From: Pseudohaliea rubra DSM 19751
GTDB lineage: Bacteria; Pseudomonadota; Gammaproteobacteria; Pseudomonadales; Halieaceae
Direction: 5' to 3'
DNA: 64,000 bases
Assembly (NCBI RefSeq): GCF_000764025.1
Contig: NZ_KN234754.1
Span: 31,682 to 95,681 of the forward strand
The first letter of the stretch is position 1. Each line of letters begins with the position of its first letter. A program made the position numbers and the translations under genes. This document shows positions 25,135-33,763 of this stretch, in pieces. Below the pieces are notes generated by a model. That model did not search any database, was not told where the DNA came from, and saw only the letters and a list, made by a program, of their open reading frames with translations.

Positions 25135-26402
25135 ACCAGCCTGACCCGGCTACGCTGCGGCCCTTCCTCGACGATCTGGACGCTTTCATCGAGCGGGAAC
25201 TCGCACCGCTGGAGGCTGAGGGAGACAACCGGCGTTTTTTTGACCACCGGCGCGAGTATGCGCGTACCGCCTGGGAGGACGATGGCAAGCCGCACCCGGC
25301 CTGGGAAGCGCTGCTGGCTGAGGCGCGCGGGCGGGCACGGGCGGCCGGCTTCCTCGGCTACGCGCTGCCGGCGGAGTACGGCGGCGGGGACGCCAGCAAC
25401 TGGCAGATGGCCGTCGTGCGCGAGCACCTGGCGGCGAAAGGCATCGGCCTGCACTGCGATCTGCAGAACGAGCACGCTATCGTCGGTAACTTTCCGACTA
25501 CTCTGGCGTTCCGGGACTTCGGCAGCGATGCGCAGAAGGCGGCCTTTATCCCCGGCAGCATCAGCGGCGAGGTGGCAGTCGCCTTTGGTCTTACGGAACC
25601 TGAGCATGGGTCCGACGCTACCTGGCTCGAGACCCGGGCGGAGCCCTGCCGACGCGACGGTGTCGACGGCTGGTTGCTCAACGGCGAGAAGATGTGGACC
25701 ACCGGTGCCCACGCAGCCACCCACATCCTTATCTTCGCCCGCAGCGAGGGTGAGGCGGGTGATGCCCGGGGGATCACCTGCTTCGTCATGCCCAACCCGA
25801 GCCCGGGCTTCGCTATCGAGGAGTGGTTGTGGACCTTCAACATGCCCACGGACCACCCCCGGGTCTCGCTGCGGGATGTCTGGCTGCCGGACAGTGCGAT
25901 CCTCGGAGAGCGCGGCCTGGGCCTCGCAGTGGCCCAGCACTTCGTCCATGAGAACCGGATCCGCCAGGCGGCCTCGAGCCTCGGCACCGCGCGCTACTGC
26001 ATCACCGAGTCCGTGGCCTGGGCGCGGGAGCGGCACACCTTCGGCCGACCGCTGGCGGAGAATCAGTCCATCCAGTTCCGTCTCGCTGAACTACAGACGG
26101 ACTACGAGCTGATCCGCGCCCTGACCTTTGAAGTCGCGGCGCGCATGGACACAATGAACAAACGCAAGGTCGCCAGGGCGTTGTCGGACAAGGTCGCCAT
26201 GTGCAACTACCGGGCAAACCGGCTGGCCTGTGAGGCCGCGGATGCGGCGATTCAGGTGCACGGCGGCCTGGGCTACTCACGCTACAAGCAGTTCGAGCAC
26301 CACTACCGGCACCACCGGCGCTACCGCATCACCGAAGGCTCCGATGAAATCCAGCTGCGCAAGATTGCAGGGCACCTTTTTGGCTACCTTGGAGGAAAGT
26401 AA
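25131..26402 (+). CDS. Acyl-CoA dehydrogenase, LvaC/ACAD11-like
   Basis: A 423-aa acyl-CoA dehydrogenase with an intact C-terminal catalytic segment: ITEGSDEIQ gives E402, equivalent to the MCAD base. FAD and substrate contacts appear in VAFGLTEPEHGSDATW, NGEKMWTTGAH and HGGLGYSRYKQFEHHYRH. In the Lva pathway the dehydrogenase removes phosphate from 4-phosphoacyl-CoA to give an enoyl-CoA, which would let hydroxylated chains enter beta-oxidation. This role is inferred from the three-gene context. The start is GTG 25131, overlapping the DUF6285 stop by 4 bases. A 126-base gap with promoter features follows. Confidence 0.88.
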   Translation: MNQPDPATLRPFLDDLDAFIERELAPLEAEGDNRRFFDHRREYARTAWEDDGKPHPAWEALLAEARGRARAAGFLGYALPAEYGGGDASNWQMAVVREHLAAKGIGLHCDLQNEHAIVGNFPTTLAFRDFGSDAQKAAFIPGSISGEVAVAFGLTEPEHGSDATWLETRAEPCRRDGVDGWLLNGEKMWTTGAHAATHILIFARSEGEAGDARGITCFVMPNPSPGFAIEEWLWTFNMPTDHPRVSLRDVWLPDSAILGERGLGLAVAQHFVHENRIRQAASSLGTARYCITESVAWARERHTFGRPLAENQSIQFRLAELQTDYELIRALTFEVAARMDTMNKRKVARALSDKVAMCNYRANRLACEAADAAIQVHGGLGYSRYKQFEHHYRHHRRYRITEGSDEIQLRKIAGHLFGYLGGK

Positions 26403-26472
26403 TCACTGCAAACCTTGATCGAGCGCAAGGGTACCCGAGCGGGTCGGGTGTAGCTTTTCTTGCATGGTGCGC

Positions 26473-26504
26473 CGCAAAGCGCTCCGCAAAGTAGGCACTA
26501 TAAT
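26473..26504 (+). promoter_or_regulatory. Putative promoter/operator before the DUF1302 gene
   Basis: A perfect -10 hexamer TATAAT lies at 26499-26504, 24 bases before the start codon at 26529. No good -35 sits at 17 bases. Instead an 8-base direct repeat CCGCAAAG occurs at 26473-26480 and 26485-26492 with 12-base spacing, in the -35 region. Such a repeat could be an activator site. The gap between the two operons supports transcription starting here. Confidence 0.45.
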
Positions 26505-26528
26505 AATCAACCTGGGAGGAGAAGCCCC

Positions 26529-28355
26529 GTGAAACTCCACCGCTCCAGTCTGTCCATCGCCGTTGCCCTTGCCGGCGGCGTCCTTGCCGGCGACGCCGCC
26601 GCTTTTGAGATCGGCCCTTTCGAGGCCACCCTGCGGTCCAACATCACCCTGGGCGCCAGCTGGCGAGCGGACGATGCATCCAACGGTGTCCTGTCGCCGG
26701 GCAACACGGGTGGCGAGGGACGGGCCTCTTCGTCCACCACGGACGACGGCAACCTGAACTACGATCAGGGCGACATGTACTCTTTCCGCCTGACGGGGCT
26801 CCACGATCTGGATCTCAACGCCGGCAGCTGGGGTGTCTTCGGCCGGGTGAAGTACTGGTATGACTACGCCCTGGAAAACGACGAGGTCGCGCACGGCCAC
26901 GCTGCCAACGGCTACACGCCCGGCGAGAAGCTGGACACCTCCGACTTCGAGGACCTCGCCCAGGGCAAGGGCATCGAACTGCTGGACGCTTATGTTTACG
27001 GCACCTTCGACCTCGGTGACATGCCGGTGGAACTGCGCGCGGGCAACATGGCCCTCAACTGGGGCGAATCGCTGTTCATCCAGAACGGCCTCAACGTCAT
27101 CAGCCCCTTCGACGTCACGGCGATTCGTCGCCCGGGTACGGAAATCCGTGAAGCCCTGCTGCCCGTGGGAATGCTCTACGCCAACGTGGGCGTGACGTAC
27201 AACCTCACCCTTGAGGCTTTTTACCAGTACGACTGGCAGCGCACGATTCTCGATGAGTGCGGCACCTACTGGAGCGCGGCCGACCCCTACGGCGGCGGCT
27301 GCAACTACCTTACCGGGGTCACCAGCCTGCCGGACGGTGCTCAGGAAGCTGCGGGGCTCACCATCGCCCGTGCCCCGGACGACGAGCCCGATGACGGCGG
27401 TCAGTACGGCATCTCCGCCCGCTATTTCATGGACTCCCTGAACGGTACGGAGCTGGGCCTCTACTATGTCAATTATCACAGCCGGACGCCGATCTTCTCT
27501 GCCACCAACACGACGGAGGCCTTTGGTCAGCCCTTCCTGAACCCGGCGGTGCAGCCCGAATTTTTCTTCGAGTTCCCCGAGGATATCGAGGTTTACGGCT
27601 TTACCTTTGCTACCAACGTCGGCTTCTGGGCTGTCGCCGGAGAACTCAGTTATCGGCCCGATATGCCGCTGCAGATCAACACCGTGGACCTCCTCCAGTC
27701 CCTCGCCCTCGGCGCCTTCGCGGAGTGGTCGCCGATGACAGCCCGCTCTCTCGCTGCGGGCCCCGGGGCCTACGTGGCCGGCTATGACACCGTTGAGTAT
27801 ACGCAGGCGCAGGTCAGCGTGATCCGTTTCTTTGAGCAGGTGTTCGGCGCCGATCGCCTGTCCCTCGCTGCGGAAATCGGCGGCGCCTGGGTCGACGGTA
27901 TGGAGGACGGAATCAACTACGGACGCTCCGCCACCTACGGAGTCGGCGACTTTGAGAGCTTTACCAGCCCGATCTTCGGTGTCCCGGTGAGCTGCAACGC
28001 ACATCCGGTGCTCGCAACGCTCGGCGTCGTGCCGAATGCGAATGCCGAGTACTGCACCGACGACGGCTTTACGACCGGCTCTTCCTGGGGCTACCAGGTG
28101 CGCGCAAGCATGGAGTTCAACGACGCCCTGGCCGGTGTCAATCTCGTGCCTAGCCTGGCCTGGTCGCACGATGTAGACGGTTACGGCCCCGCGCCGAACT
28201 TCGTGGAAGGCCGCCAGGCGCTGAGCGTGGCGCTGCGTGCCGATTATCTGAATGTGTACCGGGCGGAGCTGGCCTACACGAGCTTCTTCGGCGCGGACTA
28301 CAACGAACTGGCGGACCGGGATTTCCTGTCCCTCAGCTTTTCCGTAGCCTTTTAA
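26529..28355 (+). CDS. DUF1302 outer-membrane beta-barrel-like protein
   Basis: A 608-aa exported protein with a signal peptide (about residues 1-26, cleaved near GDAAA-FEIGP). The rest is rich in alternating beta strands with aromatic ends, has Gly-Asp-Asn loops and ends in LSLSFSVAF, a terminal Phe typical of outer-membrane barrels. The core (RAGNMALNWGESLFIQNGLNVISPFD) is the DUF1302 signature. It heads a four-gene cluster with DUF1329, YCF48-like and MMPL proteins. A channel or receptor for a hydrophobic compound is likely but unproven. The start is GTG 26529 with GGGAGGAGAAG 4-5 bases upstream. Confidence 0.88.
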   Translation: MKLHRSSLSIAVALAGGVLAGDAAAFEIGPFEATLRSNITLGASWRADDASNGVLSPGNTGGEGRASSSTTDDGNLNYDQGDMYSFRLTGLHDLDLNAGSWGVFGRVKYWYDYALENDEVAHGHAANGYTPGEKLDTSDFEDLAQGKGIELLDAYVYGTFDLGDMPVELRAGNMALNWGESLFIQNGLNVISPFDVTAIRRPGTEIREALLPVGMLYANVGVTYNLTLEAFYQYDWQRTILDECGTYWSAADPYGGGCNYLTGVTSLPDGAQEAAGLTIARAPDDEPDDGGQYGISARYFMDSLNGTELGLYYVNYHSRTPIFSATNTTEAFGQPFLNPAVQPEFFFEFPEDIEVYGFTFATNVGFWAVAGELSYRPDMPLQINTVDLLQSLALGAFAEWSPMTARSLAAGPGAYVAGYDTVEYTQAQVSVIRFFEQVFGADRLSLAAEIGGAWVDGMEDGINYGRSATYGVGDFESFTSPIFGVPVSCNAHPVLATLGVVPNANAEYCTDDGFTTGSSWGYQVRASMEFNDALAGVNLVPSLAWSHDVDGYGPAPNFVEGRQALSVALRADYLNVYRAELAYTSFFGADYNELADRDFLSLSFSVAF

Positions 28356-28391
28356 AGGGTAGTGTTTTAACGATAACAACGGAGTACCACC

Positions 28392-29756
28392 ATGCAGAAG
28401 CGACTCATCGGCATCGCCCTGACGGGATTCCTGGCGGCCGGCGCCGGAGCAGCGCTCGCCGCGCTGACGCCGGAGGAACTCGCGCGTCTCGGCGGCGAGG
28501 AACTGACCCCCATGGGCGCCGAGCGCGCCGGCAACGGCGACGGCACGATCCCGCCCTGGAGCGGCGGTCTCCGGGAGTTGCCCGAAGGTTACGTGGCGGG
28601 GGAGCGCCTGCTGGACCCTTATGCCGATGATGAGGTGCTGTTTACCATCACCGCTGACAATGTCGATGACTATGCGGACAGGCTCACGCCCGGGCAGCGC
28701 GCCATGTTCGAGCGCTACCCGGACAGCTTCCGCATGCCGATCTACCCTACCCGCCGCAGCGCCCGCTACCCGGACAGCGAGTTCCAGCGCATCCTCGATA
28801 CTGCGGCCGACGTCGAGCTGGTCCCCGGAGGCAACGGTCTTGAGAACTATGCCGGCACCATACCGTTTCCGATCCCCGACAATGGCCTCGAGGCCATCTG
28901 GAACCACATTACCCGCTATCGCAACGACAACGGTCTCTCAAGGCGCTACATCCAGGCGCCGGTTCAGGAGAACGGCGCTTTTGCCCCGGTCCTGTTTGAG
29001 GACGAGACGCTGCCCGGTGCACGCATTGCGCCGGAGGAGTACCCGAACCTGCTGTTCGTATTTCTGCAGCGGGTACTGGCACCGGCCCGGCTCGAGGGTG
29101 ATGTGCTGTTGGTCCACGAGTTCATCAACCAGGTAAAAGACCCCCGGGCGGCCTGGGTCTACAACGCAGGCCAGCGCCGCGTGCGCCGGGCTCCGAACAT
29201 CGCCTACGACGGCCCCGGCACAGCGTCCGACGGTTTGCGCACGGCGGACGATCTCGACATGTACAACGGCGCGCCGGACCGCTACGACTGGGAGCTGGTG
29301 GGCAAGCGCGAAATTTATATCCCCTACAACAGCTATCAGCTGCGGCGCGGTGACCTAAAGTACAAGGACATCATCAAGGCCGGTCACATGGATCCCCAGT
29401 ATCTGCGCTACGAGCTGCACCGGGTCTGGGTGGTCGAGTCCAGGCTGAAAGAGGGTGAGCGGCATATCTACGCGCGCCGGACTTTTTATATCGACGAGGA
29501 CAGCTGGCAGATCTCCCTCGTGGATCACTATGACGGCCGCGGCGAGCTGTGGAAGTTCAAGGAAGGGCACAAGATCATGCACTACCAGGTGGCGGTGCCC
29601 TGGCTGGCTGCCGAGTCCCTGCATGACCTGATCTCTGGTCGCTACGTGGTCATCGGCCTCGACAACGAGGAAGACGGCTACCAGTACAGCTTCGACTACG
29701 ACGGCGACTTCAACGACTTCACCCCCTCGGCACTGCGGCGGGCCGGTCGACGCTGA
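28392..29756 (+). CDS. DUF1329 periplasmic protein (LolA/LolB-like fold)
   Basis: A 454-aa protein with a signal peptide (residues 1-24, GAALA-ALTPEE). It shows the DUF1329 features: ELTPMGAERAGNGDGTIPPW at the mature N-terminus, PFPIPDNGLEAIWNHITRY in the middle, and YNAGQRRVRRAPNIAYD followed by YELHRVWVVES. DUF1329 proteins are predicted to have a LolA/LolB-like half-barrel that binds lipid-like ligands, so a periplasmic shuttle between the DUF1302 barrel and the MMPL pump is a reasonable inference. The start ATG 28392 has CGGAGT about 8 bases upstream. It joins the next gene through a one-base TGATG overlap. Confidence 0.9.
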   Translation: MQKRLIGIALTGFLAAGAGAALAALTPEELARLGGEELTPMGAERAGNGDGTIPPWSGGLRELPEGYVAGERLLDPYADDEVLFTITADNVDDYADRLTPGQRAMFERYPDSFRMPIYPTRRSARYPDSEFQRILDTAADVELVPGGNGLENYAGTIPFPIPDNGLEAIWNHITRYRNDNGLSRRYIQAPVQENGAFAPVLFEDETLPGARIAPEEYPNLLFVFLQRVLAPARLEGDVLLVHEFINQVKDPRAAWVYNAGQRRVRRAPNIAYDGPGTASDGLRTADDLDMYNGAPDRYDWELVGKREIYIPYNSYQLRRGDLKYKDIIKAGHMDPQYLRYELHRVWVVESRLKEGERHIYARRTFYIDEDSWQISLVDHYDGRGELWKFKEGHKIMHYQVAVPWLAAESLHDLISGRYVVIGLDNEEDGYQYSFDYDGDFNDFTPSALRRAGRR

Positions 29757-30877
29757 TGGCGCGGCCTGGCCTGCGGTGGGCGTGGCGCACCGCAGCGGCC
29801 GGGGCGCTCCTGTCCCTGGCCAGCGCTGCGGCCGTGGCCGAAGACTTCGCCTTCCTGCCTGCACCCCCGACGCCCGAGCCCGCCGAGGCCGTGCTGACCG
29901 GCCTTGCCAGCGCCGGCGATCGCCTGGTTGCCGTGGGTGGCCGGGGCCTGATCGCGATCAGCGACGACGGGGAGGCCTGGCGCCAGGTGACGTCGCCGGT
30001 GAGCGCTCTGCTTACCGCCGTGACCTTTGTCGATGACAAGCACGGCTGGGCCGTGGGGCATGGCGGCGTTGTCCTGGCCAGTTCCGATGGTGGCCTGTCC
30101 TGGAAGCTGCAGCTCGACGGCCGGGCGGTGAACCTGCAGTTTCATCGTTGGGCCGACGCGAATGTCGAGGCGCGGGAGGCGGTGCTTGCCGGCCTTCCGG
30201 CCGGCGTCCCCGGCAGGGAAGCTGCGGAGTACGCCCTGGAGGATGCGCGTTTTGCCCTTGAGGACGCTGAAACCGCTCTCGATACCGGCCCCGTTGACCC
30301 TTTTCTAGATGTGCTCTTTCTCGATGAGCACCGGGGTTATGCTCTGGGTGCCTATGGCCTGCTCTTCCGCACCGATGATGGCGGCGGCAACTGGCGGATC
30401 GCCATCGACGGCCTCGATAACCCGGGTCGTTATCACTATTACGACCTGCATGCGCGCGATGGGGTGCTCTATCTCTGCGGCGAGGCGGGGCTGCTGTTCC
30501 TATCGAGGGACCGCGGCGACAGCTGGGAGCGGATCGAGGGACTTTATGAGGGCAGCTTTTTCGGGCTTGCTGACCTCGGTGACGGGGTGGCCGCTTTTGG
30601 ACTGCGCGGCAACGTTTTCGTGAGCAAAACCGGGGCACAGTGGCAGCGACTCCCCCTGGCACCGGGCCCCAGCCTCTACGGTGGTACCGGGCTTGCCGGG
30701 GGAGGGGCGCTGCTGGTCGGGGCCGGCGGTTCGCTGCTGCGCCTGGGGGCCGACGGCGAGGCAAGGCGCTTCGATCATCCCGCCCGTGCTACCTTCAGCG
30801 ACGCGCTGCTTCGCGGGGGCCGGGTCTACCTTGCCGGGATGGGCGGGATTTCCCGCCTTGAAGAGGCCATGCCGTGA
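29756..30877 (+). CDS. YCF48/BNR-like periplasmic beta-propeller
   Basis: A 373-aa exported protein (signal peptide about 1-27, ending VAEDF). Repeats of the YCF48 type are visible: GLASAGDRLVAVGGRGLIAIS, FVDDKHGWAVGHGGVVLASSDGGLSWK, LFLDEHRGYALGAYGLLFRTDDGGGNW and LYLCGEAGLLFLSRDRGDSWE, forming a beta-propeller. YCF48 itself is a photosystem II assembly factor, but this relative is not photosynthetic and is the regular third member of DUF1302-DUF1329-MMPL clusters. Its role may be to hold the periplasmic parts of the system together. It overlaps the MMPL gene by 4 bases. Confidence 0.87.
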   Translation: MARPGLRWAWRTAAAGALLSLASAAAVAEDFAFLPAPPTPEPAEAVLTGLASAGDRLVAVGGRGLIAISDDGEAWRQVTSPVSALLTAVTFVDDKHGWAVGHGGVVLASSDGGLSWKLQLDGRAVNLQFHRWADANVEAREAVLAGLPAGVPGREAAEYALEDARFALEDAETALDTGPVDPFLDVLFLDEHRGYALGAYGLLFRTDDGGGNWRIAIDGLDNPGRYHYYDLHARDGVLYLCGEAGLLFLSRDRGDSWERIEGLYEGSFFGLADLGDGVAAFGLRGNVFVSKTGAQWQRLPLAPGPSLYGGTGLAGGGALLVGAGGSLLRLGADGEARRFDHPARATFSDALLRGGRVYLAGMGGISRLEEAMP

Positions 30878-33231
30878 GTCCGCAGGAAAGCTACACGCTC
30901 GAAGATGACGACGGTCGCATCCGTCCGGTCCTGGCGCGCGCCATTTTTGCGGTGCGCCCGTTGCTGATCCTCGTCTTTGTCGCGGCCACAGCGTTCTTCG
31001 CCTGGCAGGGGAGCCAGCTCCGGCCCGATGCCAGCTTCGAGAAAATGATCCCCGTCTACCACCCGTATATCCGCAATTTCCTCGCCAGCCGAGAGGATCT
31101 GAAGGGGCTGGGCAACGCTGTGCGCATCATCGTGGAAACACGCAGGGGCGACATCTTCACCGCCGAGTTCCAGGAACTGCTCAAGGCGATCACTGACGAG
31201 GTCTTCTACGTCAAGGGCGTAGACCGTGCTGCCCTGCAGTCCCTCTGGACTCCGAACGTGCGCTGGCAGGAGGTCACGGAGGAGGGCTTTGTCGGCGGCG
31301 CCGTTATTCCGGACGACTACGACGGCAGTGAGCGCGTCCTGGAGAAACTCCGCGAAAATACGCTCAAGTCCGGCCAGATCGGCCGCCTCGTGGCCAACGA
31401 TTTCCGCTCGGCGATCATCGTCGCGCCGCTCGTGGAACGGGACCCGGAGACCGGCAAGAAGCTCGACTTCCACGCCTTCGCCAGCGACCTCGAGCGCCTG
31501 GTGCGGGACAAGTACCAGTCCGGGGACATTCGTATCCGCATCACCGGCTTCGCCAAGCTTGTGGGCGATCTCATCGATGGCGCCAGCCTCGTCGGCCTGT
31601 TCTTCCTGGCGGCTTTTGCCATCACCGCGGTGATGCTGTTGATCTACTCGCGCTGTGCCTGGCTGACGCTCGCCGCGCTGCTCTGCTCGACGGTAGCGGT
31701 GGTCTGGCAGATGGGCATCCTGGGTGCCCTCGGCATGGGGCTGGATCCCTACAGTATGCTGGTGCCGTTCCTCGTCTTCGCCGTGGGTATCAGCCACTCG
31801 GTGCAGATCGTCAACCGCTTCGGCAACTTCATCTACCATGAGGTGTCGCGTATCGACGCCGCCCGGCTGACCTTCGTGCGCCTGTCCAAGCCGGGGTTCA
31901 TCGCGCTCCTGTCCGACGGGGTCGGTTTCTTCACGCTGCGGGTGATTGACATCCCGGTGATACAGGAGCTGGCGGTAGTGGCGAGCACCGGGATCGCCGT
32001 CCTCATCCTCACTCACCTGGTGCTGCTGCCGCTGGTGCTTTCCTACACGGGGGTCACCCGGCGCTGCGTTCGCTACCGTGCCGACAAGGACCACAGCCCC
32101 TTCACGCACTGGGCGCTGGTGGCCCGCATGACTGAGCGCGGTCCCGCTATCGCCATGCTCAGCCTCTCTGCGGTGATGCTCGCCGCGGGGCTCTGGTATG
32201 GGCAGAAGCAGGAGATCGGCGACCTCGACCCGGGTGCCCCGGAGCTACGCCCGGACTCGCGCTACAACCGCGACAACGCCTTCCTCACGGAGAACTATTC
32301 CACCAGTACGGACGTGTTCGTGGTCATGGCCCGGACCGGGTCGCAGCAGTGCGGCAGCTATGAGTTCATCTCGGCGGTGGATCGCTTCCAGGCCGAGCTC
32401 GAGGCCGTGCCGGGGGTGCAGTCGGCCCTGTCACTGCTCGATGTGTCCAAACTCGTGATCCAGGGCATGAACGAGGGCAGCCCCAAGTGGCGCGAGATCA
32501 GCCGCAACCAGTACATCCTCAACAACAGCCTGAGCCGTGCGCCGAGCAGTCTGCGTAATACCGACTGCTCCATGGCCCCGGTCATACTATTCCTCGACGA
32601 TCATAAGGCCGCAACGCTGGAGCGCGTGGTCGCGGCCGTTTATGAATTCCGCGCGCGCTACGACACCGGCGCCGTGACCTTCGAGCTGGCTGCGGGCAAC
32701 GCCGGCGTCGAAGCCGCTACCAATATAGTCATCGAGGAAGCGCAGACGAAGATGCTGCTCTGGGTGTACGGCGTGGTTATCCTGCTCTGCCTGCTGAACT
32801 TCCGTTCCCTTCGCATTACCGTCTGCATTATTGTCCCGCTGGCTCTCACCTCCGTGCTTGGCCAGGCGCTCATGGCTTTCCTGGGTATCGGTGTGAAGGT
32901 GGCGACGCTGCCGGTGATCGCCCTCGGCGTCGGTATCGGGGTGGATTACGGCATCTACATCTACTCGGCGCTACAGTTCTACCTGCGCCGGGGCGAGCCG
33001 CTGAAGGAGGCCTATTTCTCGGCCCTCAAGTCCAGCGGTACCGCCGTCGCCTTCACGGGTCTGACGCTGGCGGTGGGCGTGGGGACCTGGATGTTCTCGC
33101 CCATCAAGTTCCAGGCGGACATGGGGCTGATGCTCACCTTCATGTTTTTCTGGAACATGCTCGGCGCGCTGCTGGTGCTGCCGGCGCTGTCCTGGCTGCT
33201 CGCGCCGCGGGAGCGGCGCCTGGCGGGCTGA
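30874..33231 (+). CDS. MMPL/RND-family inner-membrane transporter
   Basis: A 785-aa transporter with the RND duplication: TM1 at about 30-47, a periplasmic loop, TM2-6 at about 225-395, TM7 near 430, a second loop, and TM8-12 at about 630-780. The second half carries GVGIGVDYGIYIYSAL with the proton-relay Asp (D691) in TM10. The matching segment in TM4 reads FAVGISHSVQIVNRF, with no Asp. This one-sided relay is compatible with MmpL-like or HAE3-like members. It should use proton motive force to move a hydrophobic molecule together with the three preceding gene products; direction and substrate are unknown. The start is GTG 30874. Confidence 0.9.
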   Translation: MSPQESYTLEDDDGRIRPVLARAIFAVRPLLILVFVAATAFFAWQGSQLRPDASFEKMIPVYHPYIRNFLASREDLKGLGNAVRIIVETRRGDIFTAEFQELLKAITDEVFYVKGVDRAALQSLWTPNVRWQEVTEEGFVGGAVIPDDYDGSERVLEKLRENTLKSGQIGRLVANDFRSAIIVAPLVERDPETGKKLDFHAFASDLERLVRDKYQSGDIRIRITGFAKLVGDLIDGASLVGLFFLAAFAITAVMLLIYSRCAWLTLAALLCSTVAVVWQMGILGALGMGLDPYSMLVPFLVFAVGISHSVQIVNRFGNFIYHEVSRIDAARLTFVRLSKPGFIALLSDGVGFFTLRVIDIPVIQELAVVASTGIAVLILTHLVLLPLVLSYTGVTRRCVRYRADKDHSPFTHWALVARMTERGPAIAMLSLSAVMLAAGLWYGQKQEIGDLDPGAPELRPDSRYNRDNAFLTENYSTSTDVFVVMARTGSQQCGSYEFISAVDRFQAELEAVPGVQSALSLLDVSKLVIQGMNEGSPKWREISRNQYILNNSLSRAPSSLRNTDCSMAPVILFLDDHKAATLERVVAAVYEFRARYDTGAVTFELAAGNAGVEAATNIVIEEAQTKMLLWVYGVVILLCLLNFRSLRITVCIIVPLALTSVLGQALMAFLGIGVKVATLPVIALGVGIGVDYGIYIYSALQFYLRRGEPLKEAYFSALKSSGTAVAFTGLTLAVGVGTWMFSPIKFQADMGLMLTFMFFWNMLGALLVLPALSWLLAPRERRLAG

Positions 33232-33237
33232 GGCCGC

Positions 33238-33726
33238 TCAGGCCTCCAGGGCCTCGAACCGGTTGGCCTCTCTGTTCTTGACCACATTATCGATGTCGAA
33301 CACGCGGCCGTTCATGGCGATGTAGACGCCGGCGGGCAGGCACTGCAGGGCGCCCACGGCGCAGCCGATGTTGAAGTCGGCGTCCGTGCGCTGGAAGGCG
33401 GCGGGCTGCAGGGCGCCGGTAAGGACGATGATCTTGTCCGCGAGGCCCTTGAGCGCCTGGCCGGTGGCGACCATGCCGTCGGTGCCGTGGGTGATCAGCA
33501 CATGCCTTTCCTCGCAGGCTTCCGCACGCTCACGGATGAGCGCGCGGTCGGCGTCGGTCAGGTCCAGGCTGTCCTTGCGCATGGCGGATTCCACCGTGAA
33601 GGACAGCGCTGCGCCGAGGTCCCGGAGCAGGTCGCCGATCACCGGGTCGCCGACCTGGTAGTCGCTTTTGGCGTCGAAGTAGACCTTGTCGATGGTGCCG
33701 CCGGTGGTGATGATATGCAGTCGCAT
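33238..33726 (-). CDS. Single-domain asparaginase-like protein
   Basis: A 162-aa protein equal to the N-terminal domain of type I/II L-asparaginase. The first Thr motif TTGGTID is at residues 7-13 and the second, THGTDGM, is at 79-85; LTGALQP follows where the conserved Lys region begins. Full-length asparaginases are about 330 aa with a second domain, which is wholly missing here. The frame ends cleanly and no remnant of the second domain lies downstream, so this is a stand-alone family, not a recent truncation. Amidase activity is uncertain. It may be co-transcribed with pap, which ends 37 bases upstream of its start. Confidence 0.85.
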   Translation of the reverse strand: MRLHIITTGGTIDKVYFDAKSDYQVGDPVIGDLLRDLGAALSFTVESAMRKDSLDLTDADRALIRERAEACEERHVLITHGTDGMVATGQALKGLADKIIVLTGALQPAAFQRTDADFNIGCAVGALQCLPAGVYIAMNGRVFDIDNVVKNREANRFEALEA

Positions 33727-33763
33727 GGGCTCCCGTCCCGTCCCGCCGCGCCGGTTGCTGCCG

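Noticed and set aside
26430..26460. Intrinsic terminator after the LvaC-like gene
   Set aside because: An ACCC-GAGC-GGGT hairpin is only 4 bp and the T-rich part is not adjacent, so support is too weak.
26403..28907. 834-aa minus-strand ORF across the DUF1302 gene
   Set aside because: It is antisense to a gene with a signal peptide, a family signature and a good ribosome site. Its translation has no domain and is Arg/Gly/Val-rich, typical of GC-driven shadows.
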